13,724 nt of DNA from Ichthyophonus hoferi (GCA_002751075.1 NAOQ01001081.1:1-13724), one strand, 5' to 3'. Counted from the first letter of the stretch, positions 1 through 8,659 are shown. Notes: generated from the letters alone by a model not told the origin. Made by a program: numbers and translations.

Positions 1-52
1 GACATACTATCGCACATACACCCCCCATATAGACAGAGTGTTCATAGTTTAC

Positions 53-224
53 CTGAGTAATGTGTGTATTATCAGTGGAGTAATCCTGAGTGCCAGTCCA
101 CAGTTTATTGGGATATTCCCAACGAGTAGTAGTCTCATTAATGTATGACTTTGTAAGAGGATTGTATTTGGTTGAAGAAAAGTCATACCCTATGTTGGCA
201 TAAGCCTGCCACTCGCTCTTCAAC
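53..224 (-). CDS. internal exon of an unrecognised minus-strand gene
   Basis: Read on the minus strand, this 172-base stretch is flanked by a good acceptor (T-rich tract ending CCTTTAG at 225) and a donor GTAAAC (52-47). It starts with one base that completes a split codon and then runs 57 codons without a stop. The peptide begins LKSEWQAYANIGYDFSST and ends QDYSTDNTHITQ. It is rich in Trp, Tyr, Asn and Thr and looks like folded protein, not a chance frame. I do not recognise the family. The next exon would lie off the left edge; the preceding exon is probably 1456-1550. No signal peptide or membrane segment lies in this exon. The call rests on exon shape and composition, not homology. Confidence 0.6.
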
Positions 225-285
225 CTAAAGGCAAAAAAGGGCACAAATACAGCTTGTATCTGTACCCATTCAGGAACCTAATAGT

Positions 286-435
286 GTAGTATATATAGTG
301 TAAATAGTGTATATATTGAATATCGTGTATAGTGTATAGAGTATAGTGTATAGTGTGTATAATGTATAGTGTGTATAGTGTATAGTATACATAGTGTACA
401 GTGTATGTATACGTATGTATATACAAATGTCTAAA

Positions 436-473
<38 letters not shown>

Positions 474-530
474 TGTATGTATGTGTATGTATATGTGTGC
501 ATGCATAAATATATATGAGTCTATATAGTA
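286..530. repeat. GTATAGT-like tandem repeat followed by a TA/GTAT microsatellite
   Basis: Degenerate units of roughly seven bases (GTATAGT, GTGTATA) fill about 286-418. A pure TA run follows at about 443-471, then GTAT repeats. On the minus strand this lies inside the intron before the 53-224 exon. Open frames here are low-complexity Tyr/Ile/His repeats and are not genes. Confidence 0.85.
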
Positions 531-1110
531 TTCTTTGATATGATTAGCGCGTATGTATGCATTTCATATTGCCTTTAAGCCATACAGGATTCTACATATA
601 TACATACATTACCATCACTATTAACCTTACCTATCTATCCATGGTCAAGCCTTTATGCAGTACCCTCTATATATTTCTATTCAATACTATACTATTATAA
701 TAAACTATACTGTAGCATGTTGATATGACTTAGTACACTGTCAATTCTACTAGGATCTTATTATTCTCTCGTTAATTACTCTTTAAATTCATCCCTGTAC
801 ATGTATCTTCTCTAATTACATGAAATATTTTAATTAATTTTAATTAATGTAAATAGTATAATTACTACTAGCCCATAAAAACAAAATATTGGGGATTTAT
901 AATATTTTATAGTTTAGGTCTTATTTTATTGGTAGATATAAATTAATATATTAAGGTGAATGGTGAGATATACATGGTTTAAATGGTCAAATGTAGGGTT
1001 AAAATATAAGTCTAAAAAGGTATTGGCTTGTCATTTAAAACCCAAAATAAGGAAATTGTAAAGAGAAATAAATTAGTAACCGCTATTTGTGGAGGCTGAG
1101 AACAATTATA
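531..1110. other. AT-rich intronic stretch with no gene seen
   Basis: No convincing exon on either strand. There are short AT-rich inverted and direct repeats, for example around 828-847. If the flanking minus-strand exons belong together, this is part of one intron. Confidence 0.5.
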
Positions 1111-1440
1111 AGAACTAATGCAAAATAAGCATTAAAAAGTAATATAATCACACAGTTATAAATACCCATGTGAAACAGGTTTTAAATTTTAAAGAATTCA
1201 TGTAATTATAAATACTAATAAGAATCGAGTATTAAAAGGTATTACACTTACGCAGGCATAAATACAGATGTGAATAAACAAATAAAAAGTAATGTATAAA
1301 CGTAATTATAATCATCAATGTAAATCAAGTATGAAAAAGTAATGTACTCATACAGTTACAAAAACCAATGTGAATCGGGTATTAAAAAGTAGAATATCTC
1401 CTTAATTATACACACCAATAGGAGGCTGATATTAAACTTT
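1111..1440. repeat. 50-bp minisatellite, six full units plus a partial seventh
   Basis: Units start at 1111, 1161, 1211, 1261, 1311 and 1361, each exactly 50 bases, and a partial unit starts at 1411. By ten-base blocks the consensus is close to AATACCAATG, TGAATCAGGT, ATTAAAAAGT, AATGTACTCA, TACAGTTATA. Units are diverged from each other by substitutions but keep exact register with no indels. Unit starts were found by aligning the sequence by eye. The array ends about ten bases from the donor of the 1456-1550 exon. Confidence 0.8.
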
Positions 1441-1455
1441 AAAATACGCCCTTAC

Positions 1456-1550
1456 CATCTCTAACCATGATTGGGTCCTCAAGATGGCCGCTTCGGCCTG
1501 TTTTTGGTTTATTCGAAAATCAACTACTTTGGCATTGGTAGCATAATAAG
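1456..1550 (-). CDS. internal exon of the same unrecognised minus-strand gene
   Basis: The minus-strand reading has a strong donor GTAAGG (1455-1450) and two possible acceptors, CAG ending at 1551 or AAG slightly upstream. The 31 codons start YYATNAKVVDFRINQKQAEA and end RTQSWLEM, a helical, Gln/Ala-rich peptide in a stretch visibly richer in G+C than its surroundings. With the AAG acceptor the exon starts in phase 0, matching the phase-0 donor of 1947-2093. Its GTAAGG donor is phase 0, but the 53-224 exon needs phase 2. A weaker internal donor (GTTAGA, after TCATG) fits and keeps Trp-Leu at the junction. The function is not recognised. Confidence 0.55.
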
Positions 1551-1599
1551 CTGACTTGGAACCAATAAGAAAGGATATAAGAAGATGGGGTTAGATAGA

Positions 1600-1910
1600 C
1601 TATAGACATATAATAATATCATATATTGTATTTATAGGTATATATACATTTATATTTCCTGTATATATATGTATAATTACATGTATATTTATGATTATAT
1701 TTATATTTATATTTATACTTTTATTTATCTTTATCTTTATATTTATGCCTATATTTGTAGGTATATGTATATGTATATGTATAGGCACAGGTATATATAT
1801 ATATATATATATGTTTATTGTTTTTTCGATACATAACTATATTTATACATCCATTTATATTCCCCCACCTATTCCTATTCCTATCTCTATAACTATTATA
1901 TATATTCCCT
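1600..1910. repeat. AT-rich microsatellite region (ATTTAT, GTATAT, TA and CCTATT repeats)
   Basis: Successive simple-sequence blocks: ATTTAT-like hexamers about 1685-1750, GTATAT about 1760-1785, a TA run about 1792-1812, and CCTATT units about 1866-1886. The long open frames across it on both strands are repeat translations with Ile/Tyr/Phe periodicity, not genes. It lies within the intron between the 1947-2093 and 1456-1550 exons. Confidence 0.8.
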
Positions 1911-1946
1911 TACCTCATTCTAAAAAACATGCCTATCTCTACCTAC

Positions 1947-2093
1947 CTTTATATATAACGAACCTCTCCCACTGGCCCGTAATATTCCTAATCCTATATA
2001 AGCCAATAGATAGTGTGAGTTATTCAATACACCATTAGAATGTTTTGTTAAGACCTCTGTACCAATAGGCACATTTTTGAAAATATATAAATT
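1947..2093 (-). CDS. internal exon of the unrecognised left-hand minus-strand gene
   Basis: On the minus strand a good acceptor (TTTATCTACACAG, ending at 2094) opens directly into 49 codons in phase 0, closed by donor GTAGGT (1946-1941), also phase 0. The peptide begins NLYIFKNVPIGTEVLTKHS and continues through a hydrophobic, Gly-rich segment (HYLLAYIGLGILRASGRG). Both ends fall exactly on codon boundaries in the only open frame, which supports a real exon. A weak candidate upstream exon is 2228-2259 (ten codons, phase 1 start, phase 0 end), compatible with this one. I recognise no domain. The hydrophobic stretch is too short and too Gly/Arg-interrupted to call a membrane segment. Confidence 0.6.
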
Positions 2094-2747
2094 CTGTGTA
2101 GATAAACAGATGTGACATCACTACAGCTATCATCCTATCATATAAGCCTCCTTTCTTACCCCTTCCCTCCCTCTCTACATTCTGCTCTATCTATAGATAT
2201 CTCTATATCTCCATATCATTTTAATACTAAAGTCCAGGCAAACAATCCATGACACAAGGCTAATTAGAACAATCGTCAAAAAATAACGTTTGAATCCTTA
2301 TTATAATCAAAACGTTTTACAGCTCTTTTTTTTCTAGATAGATATATAATATAGTCTTGTAATAAATCACCTTCTCCCACGTCAAAATACCTACAGTACC
2401 ATGAAACATGAGCAATAGAATACCTTGCTGTTGTATGATAGTGTATAGGAGAGTATGTATAATAGGATGTAGGATAGTATGTACAATGGAATACCTTGAT
2501 GTGTTTGTATAGCCTGTCTAATGAAAGGTGAAGTCCTTTTCATGCAGAGTACAGTTAATAGCATGATGATATTGTAGTAATCATATAATTGATTGTAAGA
2601 TTGAATACGGTTTAAAGATTATTCATTACACAATTATATAATATTATACGTAATGATATTTTTAAGAACACAACGCGTTAATAGTTGTCAGGGGTAATAC
2701 TAGAATTCTGACTACTATAACTATGTGTAGATATATGGTGTATATAC

Positions 2748-2824
2748 TGTATATATGTAAGGTGTGTATTTTATATGAAAGAGGAAAAGCGGTTGTCTCC
2801 TCCCCTGTAATCCCTAAACAATTA
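2748..2824 (-). CDS. possible upstream exon of the left-hand minus-strand gene
   Basis: The minus strand has a pyrimidine-rich acceptor (TTCTTTTCTAG) followed by 25 open codons beginning NCLGITGEETTAFPLSYK, then a weak donor (GTATAT). The end phase (1) fits the candidate mini-exon 2228-2259, whose end phase fits 1947-2093, so a consistent chain exists. The donor sits in AT-rich sequence where GT is common, so this could be chance. A plus-strand frame over the same bases is also open. Confidence 0.25.
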
Positions 2825-2829
2825 CTAGA

Positions 2830-3394
2830 AAAGAAATATATAAAATACAACACTACGAAGTTTGGAAAAAATTATATTATAATAGTTATAGTTATAGTTC
2901 CTTTTGGTTAAAATTCTTTTTCGTGTAGAATTTTTGAGACGTTGAGACGATTTGCATTTACGAATTTTACAAAAAAAAATGTGTTATATTTGATTTTATT
3001 TTCGGTTGAAAAACAAAATATATATACTTATTTCAATTTGAACAAACACCTTAATAACTACTACAGCAAAAATGTTATGTAATTATGGTTTTATGATTTT
3101 TCAATTGAAAATTTTGTTTTGCATATTTTTTTCTTTTTTTCTTCTTTTTTTTTCAAGTACAACTTCCTAATCAAAACAAATCCTTTTATTTATAAATTAA
3201 GTCAATAAACAATAATATATTAATTAGTTTGCTAAATAATATTTCATCATTAAATAATCTGCCTCTTCACACTTATTTCACACCAATGGCAATCCAAGAT
3301 GATCGATCAAAATTGAACCAGCCAATGGCAGAGGTTCTGCATGTATAAACCATTTCCGATCAAATGTTTTAGGTCCTGATAACACTACTTAGGC
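2830..3394. other. AT-rich stretch with no gene supported
   Basis: Poly-A/T runs and short open frames only. Around 3281-3330 the motif CCAATGGCA occurs twice, about 40 bases apart. This may be promoter-like for the minus-strand gene to the left, but nothing else supports it. Confidence 0.4.
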
Positions 3395-3578
3395 GGGCAT
3401 TCTGTTTAAGACAAGTCCTGCAGATTTGTTTAATAATGAAAAATATGTGTTTACAAATCTGTAGTACTCCCTGTATGCAGAGGTTCACGTTAAAACTCCC
3501 CTTAACTCGGTATTATCTCTTTTTCTAAGCGGATATAGGTCACAAGAACGCCTCCGTCTCTATTTAGGATTCCGAACA
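3395..3578. repeat. dispersed repeat, copy A
   Basis: This segment aligns with 13436-13613 in the same orientation from GGGCAT to TTCC(G/C)AAC. Shared blocks include GACAAGTCCTG, TTAATAAT(G)AAAAAT, GTACTCC(C/G)TGT, CGGTATT and ATAGGTCACAAGAACG (ATGGGTCACAGGAACG in the other copy). The copies differ at many positions and by several small indels, so the family is not young. I see no protein common to both copies and no terminal inverted repeats, so the class of element is unknown. Confidence 0.75.
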
Positions 3579-4282
3579 CTAATGAATATCTTATTTTATC
3601 TCAATGAATCGAGTATGTATTTTTCATTCGTTGTTCTTATAGATCCTATCTGATAAACCATAAATGGATGTATGTATTGGCTGCTTATTATTGCATTTAT
3701 TTTAGTCTATTATCAGTTAGATATCTTATGTTTTAAAATATAATATATTTCAGTTTTCTTATTAATTATAAGTAATTAGTGCAATGATCTCTGTTTATAT
3801 TAATCAATAACTATACCATTTATATGTTCATAATTTAATATACATATAATAATATATATTTTTATAGTGTAATTATTTAATGTCAGTAACGGCATATGAT
3901 CTCCTTTATTTAGACTGTAGATCTTGATCGCATTCCTATGCACTATAATTCTATCCAATGAGAATAGTATCTTATCGATTGACTTTGTATCGAGTATTGA
4001 ACCTATTCGGAATTGACGTCTTTTATTGGAATCCTGGGGCCAAAGTACTAAATGAGTATATAATCACTCCAAATTTTATATGACTGACTCGTAAATACAA
4101 TAAAACCAATACCTCTCTTCTAATTTTTTAGACTAGAATTTAATAGTTTTGACTGAATATATAAGCCTAACTAGTAGTCACTCGTAACACGTGATAGTCA
4201 AGTGTCGCTAAACTAACATATGATCATTATAATCATAATCTATTAATGAACTAATTATTTTTTGTAGTCGAATTTCCCCAAA
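3579..4282. other. AT-rich intergenic stretch with no gene seen
   Basis: No exon-like frame with acceptable splice sites on either strand. At about 3602-3618 and 3955-4000 short strings (CAATGAATCGAGTATG; CCAATGAGAATAGT) resemble the 50-base minisatellite consensus and may be decayed copies. Confidence 0.4.
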
Positions 4283-4340
4283 CCAATAAGCATTGTTAAA
4301 TTATTCTCTGACCAATGAAGCAAAATATACAAAGTATATA
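4283..4340 (+). promoter_or_regulatory. possible core promoter of the AlaX gene
   Basis: CCAAT boxes lie at 4283-4287 and 4312-4316, and a TATATA at 4335-4340, 86 bases before the start codon. The order and spacing are what a CCAAT/TATA promoter would show. All three motifs are common in AT-rich DNA, so this is suggestive only. The hairpin at 4341-4380 would overlap the expected transcription start. Confidence 0.35.
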
Positions 4341-4380
4341 ACTCGATTGTACTATATTGTACGGTGTAGTGCAATCGAGT
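4341..4380. promoter_or_regulatory. 14-bp-stem inverted repeat upstream of the AlaX gene
   Basis: The left arm ACTCGATTGTACTA (4341-4354) and right arm TAGTGCAATCGAGT (4367-4380) are complementary over 14 positions with one G-T pair, separated by a 12-base loop. The structure ends 45 bases before the start codon. It could fold in the 5' leader RNA or bind a dimeric factor as DNA. Function is unknown. Confidence 0.7.
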
Positions 4381-4425
4381 CCAATTATACATATTAACCT
4401 GTGATGCGTTCCTTTTGCATTTAAA

Positions 4426-7048
4426 ATGCCCACCGAAAAGGAATACTTCGGAGATTCATACCTCTTTGAGTCCCAAGGAAACGTTACACAATGCACTTTA
4501 GTTAAAGGGGAAGAACCAAAATATGTTGTGGTATTAGATAAAACAATCATGTACCCACAAGGGGGTGGACAGCCCTCTGATACTGGGAGGTTGATAGGAG
4601 AGAATGGAACTGTATTCCAGGTTGAGTTTGTTTCAGTAGACAAGGAAACGGGTGATATTTCACACAAAGGTATATTGACTACTCTACGATGTATTTTCTC
4701 TCTGAATTGTTGATTATTTATGCTTCTGTCTCTTGCAACTTTCTCTCCTTACCCTATTCTATTCACAATTCTCATGCCCATTCCTTGGCTCCATTCCAAT
4801 TTCTTTTCTTTCCATTTCTTGGTCTTTACTTTTTCCATTACTTTTTCCTTCTTGTTTACTCTACATCTAGGCATTGAAATATTTTTCTCAAAATAGACAC
4901 TAAATCTTCCTTCTTACTCATAACCCTTTCATACTATGTAGCGTACCTCTTCATATCACTCTTTTGTTCACATGTTTATAGTAAATATCTTACTTTACCT
5001 ATTTTTTTTTGAAGTATATTATTAATATCATTTCTCCCAAATACTTGAAGTCATTGTTTCTTTTTCCCTTCTTTATGTTCTCTTTGCCAAAGTACTTTTT
5101 ATGGTTTTCAAACTCCATTTCTCTCCTAGTCTTTGCCCAACATTATCTCCAAACATACACGTTCCTTTTCCTTCCTGGTACACTCACCCCATTCTGTGGT
5201 TCATATGTTCATATACAAATAGTTTTAGCAAGGCGCATATTTCTGGTTCTTCTAACGTATAAGCGAGGCTTTAATAGCTAATACAATCTCTGGAGTATGA
5301 AGTTAAATCAAGTGGAAAATAGTTTTTGGTTGAAGATCATAGAACAAAATATACTTAATGCTTATGTATATATCAATTTATATTGTTTTCACCTATTCTT
5401 CTCGTTTCTGTCTTTTTCTTTTTCTTTTTCCTCTTCTTTCTACCTAGGTACCTTCGAAAATGATGAAGGTGTCTTTACACTAAACAGTCGAGTGAAGATT
5501 AGCATTGACTCTAACAAAAGAATGCTTCATACCCGTCTACATAGTGCCGGCCACCTTATAGACTCGGCTCTAGGTGCTATTGGTAGAAGTGATCTAGTTT
5601 CAGTTAAAGTATGTGTTGCAAATCGGCATTTTTCTTTCCTTCTATTTGCTGATATATATATAGCTAAAAGTTTATGCGTTTTACAATCACCACAATAACA
5701 TAATACTGTTTTAGGGGCCGCCTAACAGGAAAAGTAGAAGTCATAGTTGACATGTTCATTGGCTATCTATCATGAAAAGGATTCCACGTCCTTTTACCAT
5801 TGTTATCCTTAAAATTAAAAAAGGAATAATTGAAGTTTTTTTTAAAAGCTTATTCTGTTTATTACGCTATACTTATTTTTTTAACTTGACAATTTGGTTT
5901 GATATAATTAACTTAGTTCATTCAAATCAAATAGGAAACTAGATTTTTTAAATGGCAATGGCAGACTAATTGGTCAAGTAAGATTGTGGGTGTACAGGTG
6001 TATTTAAATATGTTGATGTTTGTTTATATATGTACATGGAAGTGTCTAATTAATGAACTAGTATGCCTTTAATAGCTATATGTCTGTCGCAGTATGTAAC
6101 TAAGCATGTTCGATCTCCAGGGAAATCACAGTCCTGAACTTCCTTTTGTAGAGTATATAGGTAAAATCCCTATGGAGCAGCGAGAGGGACTCGTTGCAAA
6201 GCTCAATGAACATATAAAGGATATGCTGGCAGCCAATGTCGATGTGACTGTAGAGTTATCTGAGCCTGCCCCAGGTGAGCAATTAACACGCTCTATAGAT
6301 ACATATATATATATATACTAAAGTTTTACAAAAATGGCAGTACTGCGAACATAGAAAGTTTCCTAGTCTCTACTTAAACCGTACATCTGTTTTAATGAAG
6401 AAGGGAGGGAATATGTGTTTTTAGATGACAAGAGGACTGCAAAGTACATTGTGTGAAATTAATGATAAAAATCAATAAGTTGAGAGAAGAAGAGAAATAA
6501 TATACGATAAATTGATAGATTCGTATAATTTTAATTTATATGTAATGTGTCCTATGGTATCTTCCTATAGTCAATGGATTCCTCTTATATACAATTATAA
6601 ACTGATCTACTTTTCATCTGCTCTTCCTTTATTTATGCCTCTGTAGTATCTTTCTCTATATTACTTTACGAGACATTGTCTCATCTCAAATCATTTTCTT
6701 GATACTTAGCGCCTTGTCTTGGACCTCCTATACTGTTCACTTACCATGATGATCTAATAGCAATATATCTTGGAACCCTATAAAAACTCTACTTTATCTC
6801 CTAGGAATATTCACCTTTTCAGTTTCTTTTTCTTTTGTTTATCTCTGACAATTCATAAAAAATTGATTCAAACAGGAATGATAGATCCCATGCGCGTCGT
6901 AGATGTAGGGGGTGTTACATGTCCATGTGGAGGAACTCATGTCAAACAAATAGGTGACATTGTAGGAATGACCGTGTTGAAGATCAAAGCGGCAAAGAAA
7001 AATGTCAAAATCTATTACACAGTTGAGGGAAATAACATCTCATTGTAA
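4426..7048 (+). CDS. alanyl-tRNA editing protein, AlaX type (four exons, 243 aa)
   Basis: This is a free-standing homologue of the alanyl-tRNA synthetase editing domain; family members hydrolyse Ser- or Gly-tRNA(Ala) in trans. Exons are 4426-4669, 5448-5608, 6121-6274 and 6876-7048; all introns are GT-AG and phases 1, 0 and 1 match. Residues 45-54 carry QGGGQPSDTG. The zinc site is intact: HXXXH at 113-117 within RLHSAGHLID, and CXXXH at 204-208 within CPCGGTHV. FVEYIGKIP (144-152) and the end KIYYTVEG also match the family as I remember plant members. The ATG at 4426 has no coding-like frame before it and gives a normal family N-terminus. The segment before CPCGGTH seems about a dozen residues shorter than in plants, so a micro-exon in intron 3 cannot be excluded. 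The stop codon overlaps a consensus donor (see 7826-7916). Cytosolic location is inferred: no targeting signal is visible. Confidence 0.93.
4670..5447 (+). other. AlaX intron 1 (778 bases), pyrimidine-rich
   Basis: Donor GTATAT, acceptor TTCTTTCTACCTAG. From about 4720 to 5270 the plus strand is strongly enriched in T and C over A and G, which removes stops and creates long chance frames (4689-4877, 5009-5281). These translate to Phe/Leu/Ser-rich peptides with no family features and are not called as genes. Confidence 0.85.
5609..6120 (+). other. AlaX intron 2 (512 bases)
   Basis: Consensus donor GTATGT and acceptor CGATCTCCAG, phase 0. The join gives SVK-GNHSPELPFVEY, matching the TKGYHFPDGPFVEY stretch of plant family members. 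No other gene is seen inside. Confidence 0.85.
6275..6875 (+). other. AlaX intron 3 (601 bases)
   Basis: Consensus donor GTGAGC and acceptor ATTCAAACAG, phase 1. I looked for a phase-1 to phase-1 micro-exon that would lengthen the linker before the CXXXH motif. The best candidate, near 6425, is out of phase or hits a stop. Otherwise the intron is AT-rich with a TA run near 6303-6317. Confidence 0.8.
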
Positions 7049-7127
7049 GTCATAAATTCGTAGGAAATGACTGATACGAATACACGTAATTATTTACAAG
7101 TTAAAAGTAGTACGGATATGCATACAG

Positions 7128-7205
7128 ATCTTGTTAACTGCTAGTCAAGTCAAGGGGAGTGAACCTCGACTGCAATGGATGCAGGAATTTAACTATGTAA
7201 CCTAG
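7128..7205 (+). CDS. weak exon-like open stretch in the candidate AlaX intron 4
   Basis: After a CATACAG acceptor, 25 codons (starting ILLTASQVKGSEPRLQW) run to a TAG. The peptide looks coding-like, but its phase does not fit the GTAAGT donor at 7045. Joining them would stop within three codons. It may be a chance frame or a poison exon. Confidence 0.15.
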   Translation: MLLTASQVKGSEPRLQWMQEFNYVT

Positions 7206-7825
7206 GTGGACGTTCTGGTGCAAAGCCATGCAATGGCAGATTTAGGGTCTTGTTTTTGTAGTATTAAGATACGTGCGTTACAGTGCACAATACTCAAAGT
7301 AAACTTCCAGATTATTCTTCACTAATGAGTATTCCTATTCTCTAAATTAATGCTTAATTAATGTGGCGGCATTGTGGAGTTATACAAATAGACTGATAAC
7401 CACACTATCACTGAGCATATAACAATTGGATTTCTAAGAGCAAATTGATACAGATGACTGATGTTATATGCTAGAGCATATATTTTTCTCATTATTTATG
7501 CACTAAATTCTAAATGAAAGAATAACCAAGGCCATGCGTAACCTCTATATTCGCGAAGTCTCTTAGGGACTCTCCTCAGACGCGATTTATATTTAATAGC
7601 AATGTAGATTTATGAGGCTATACCTGGAAAGTTTTAGGTATTAGCCATTTCTGTTCTAAGACGTATGTTTTTCATACCGTCAAACCTTGAGATGCATATA
7701 AATACCATGATATAGACCAGATTGTTGGTAGAAGAGCAATGGAAAATCTAACTACAACTTTTTGTACCTGGTAAATTTCTAGAAATCTCAAGTGATAACT
7801 TTTAGATGAATATTTATCAATACAG

Positions 7826-7916
7826 AGAAACAATCACTTCATCCTTCAAGAATGGTAGTCCCTTATATTATCGCATTAGACCAGATCCAGGACAAAAGAA
7901 ACCAACTTTAAAATAA
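7826..7916 (+). CDS. possible alternative last exon of the AlaX gene
   Basis: A perfect consensus donor GTAAGT (7045-7050) overlaps the stop of the four-exon model. The first well-placed phase-compatible acceptor is TTTATCAATACAG ending at 7825. Splicing there replaces Leu-stop with Leu plus 29 residues (ETITSSFKNGS... to QKKPTLK) and gives a 272-residue protein. The frame is open for all 30 codons, looks coding-like, and its TAA lies inside an AATAAA signal. No homologue of the tail is known to me. An alternative is a separate small exon or chance. Confidence 0.4.
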
Positions 7917-7917
7917 A
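7912..7917 (+). terminator. AATAAA poly(A) signal, candidate 3' end of the AlaX transcript
   Basis: AATAAA overlaps the TAA of the candidate terminal exon. I see no AATAAA shortly after the 7048 stop, so this is the better candidate 3' end for the gene. Confidence 0.4.
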
Positions 7918-8151
7918 CTCCTTTACTTAATTTATGACTGTAAAAATACACATAAAATATGTATTGTTGTTGAATAACAAGACAAAATATTATATTATTC
8001 TTGTTAGACAAAAGCTACTATGTTGGATATAAGAAGAGAATGGTTCAGTCTCGTGACCCTATATCCATTTGTAATTAAGGAAATACTGAATTAAATGGTG
8101 TTTAAACGGGTACCCTTTTTTACACGGAGTACAGATTGGCTGAGGCATAAT

Positions 8152-8157
8152 TTTATT
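8152..8157 (-). terminator. AATAAA poly(A) signal on the minus strand
   Basis: AATAAA on the minus strand lies 47 bases after the stop of the 8204-8659 frame, an ordinary spacing for a short 3' UTR. With the plus-strand signal at 7912 it makes a tidy convergent gene pair. Confidence 0.4.
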
Positions 8158-8203
8158 ATGAAGCAATGACTTAACTGGAATGAAAATATGATATGAAATA
8201 ACA

Positions 8204-8659
8204 TTATATAGCTTCAATATCCCTGCCATTGGCTGCTTGAATCTTGATCAATTGTCTTGAATTGGCCAACCATCTGATATCAAACTGAGATGCACTCTGA
8301 TTGGCAGATTTAGATGTGCAAAATATTTTTTTGGGATATATGCAATCGTAAGTGTTGATTATATTCAATATTATAGCTTTAACAACTAGCTCCAATTCAC
8401 TTTTAATAGAAAGCTGAGATGAGTTTGATGTAAGAGAAGGAGTGCATGATGGTTCTATCCTCAGCTGTTTCAAGTACTCTACAAATTGAGGAGAGACTCC
8501 TGCTTTAATATGCTTAGGTGCGAATGTGATAATAGCGCTGTGTGAACGATCAGTGAAAGGTGTTAAGGCTAGGTGTACGTAATAGTTATTATTACTATCA
8601 AACATGATTATACAGTTCTTAGTATTTACGATAGGAGAAAGATCTATATACGGATAAAA
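8204..8659 (-). CDS. unrecognised protein, single exon or last exon
   Basis: This minus-strand frame is open for 151 codons in AT-rich DNA and contains an ATG at 8605 that would give 133 residues. The peptide from that ATG begins MFDSNNNYYVHLALTPFTD. It goes on through ITFAPKHIKAGVSPQFVEYL and a Ser/Leu-rich middle to a C-terminus ending QAANGRDIEAI. Composition is balanced and soluble-looking, unlike the repeat-derived frames nearby. The frame stays coding-like upstream of the ATG (YPYIDLSPIVNTKNC) to a TGA at 8660-8662, so this may be a last exon beginning after an AG near 8644. Downstream is an AATAAA. I recognise no domain, signal peptide or membrane segment. Confidence 0.45.
   Translation of the reverse strand, partial: FYPYIDLSPIVNTKNCIIMFDSNNNYYVHLALTPFTDRSHSAIITFAPKHIKAGVSPQFVEYLKQLRIEPSCTPSLTSNSSQLSIKSELELVVKAIILNIINTYDCIYPKKIFCTSKSANQSASQFDIRWLANSRQLIKIQAANGRDIEAI

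Noticed and set aside
1691-2038. 115-codon plus-strand frame rich in Ile, Phe and Tyr
   Set aside because: It is the translation of AT microsatellites (ATTTAT, GTATAT) plus the antisense of the 1947-2093 exon. It has no non-repetitive protein character.
4296-4667. 123-codon minus-strand frame
   Set aside because: It is the antisense shadow of AlaX exon 1; the plus strand has family motifs and matching splice sites.
5009-5281. 90-codon plus-strand frame in intron 1
   Set aside because: The pyrimidine bias of the intron removes stops; the peptide is Phe/Leu-rich with no family features and splice sites bracket it out.
7140-7260. Possible tRNA-like or SINE segment
   Set aside because: No A box or B box and no cloverleaf could be drawn.
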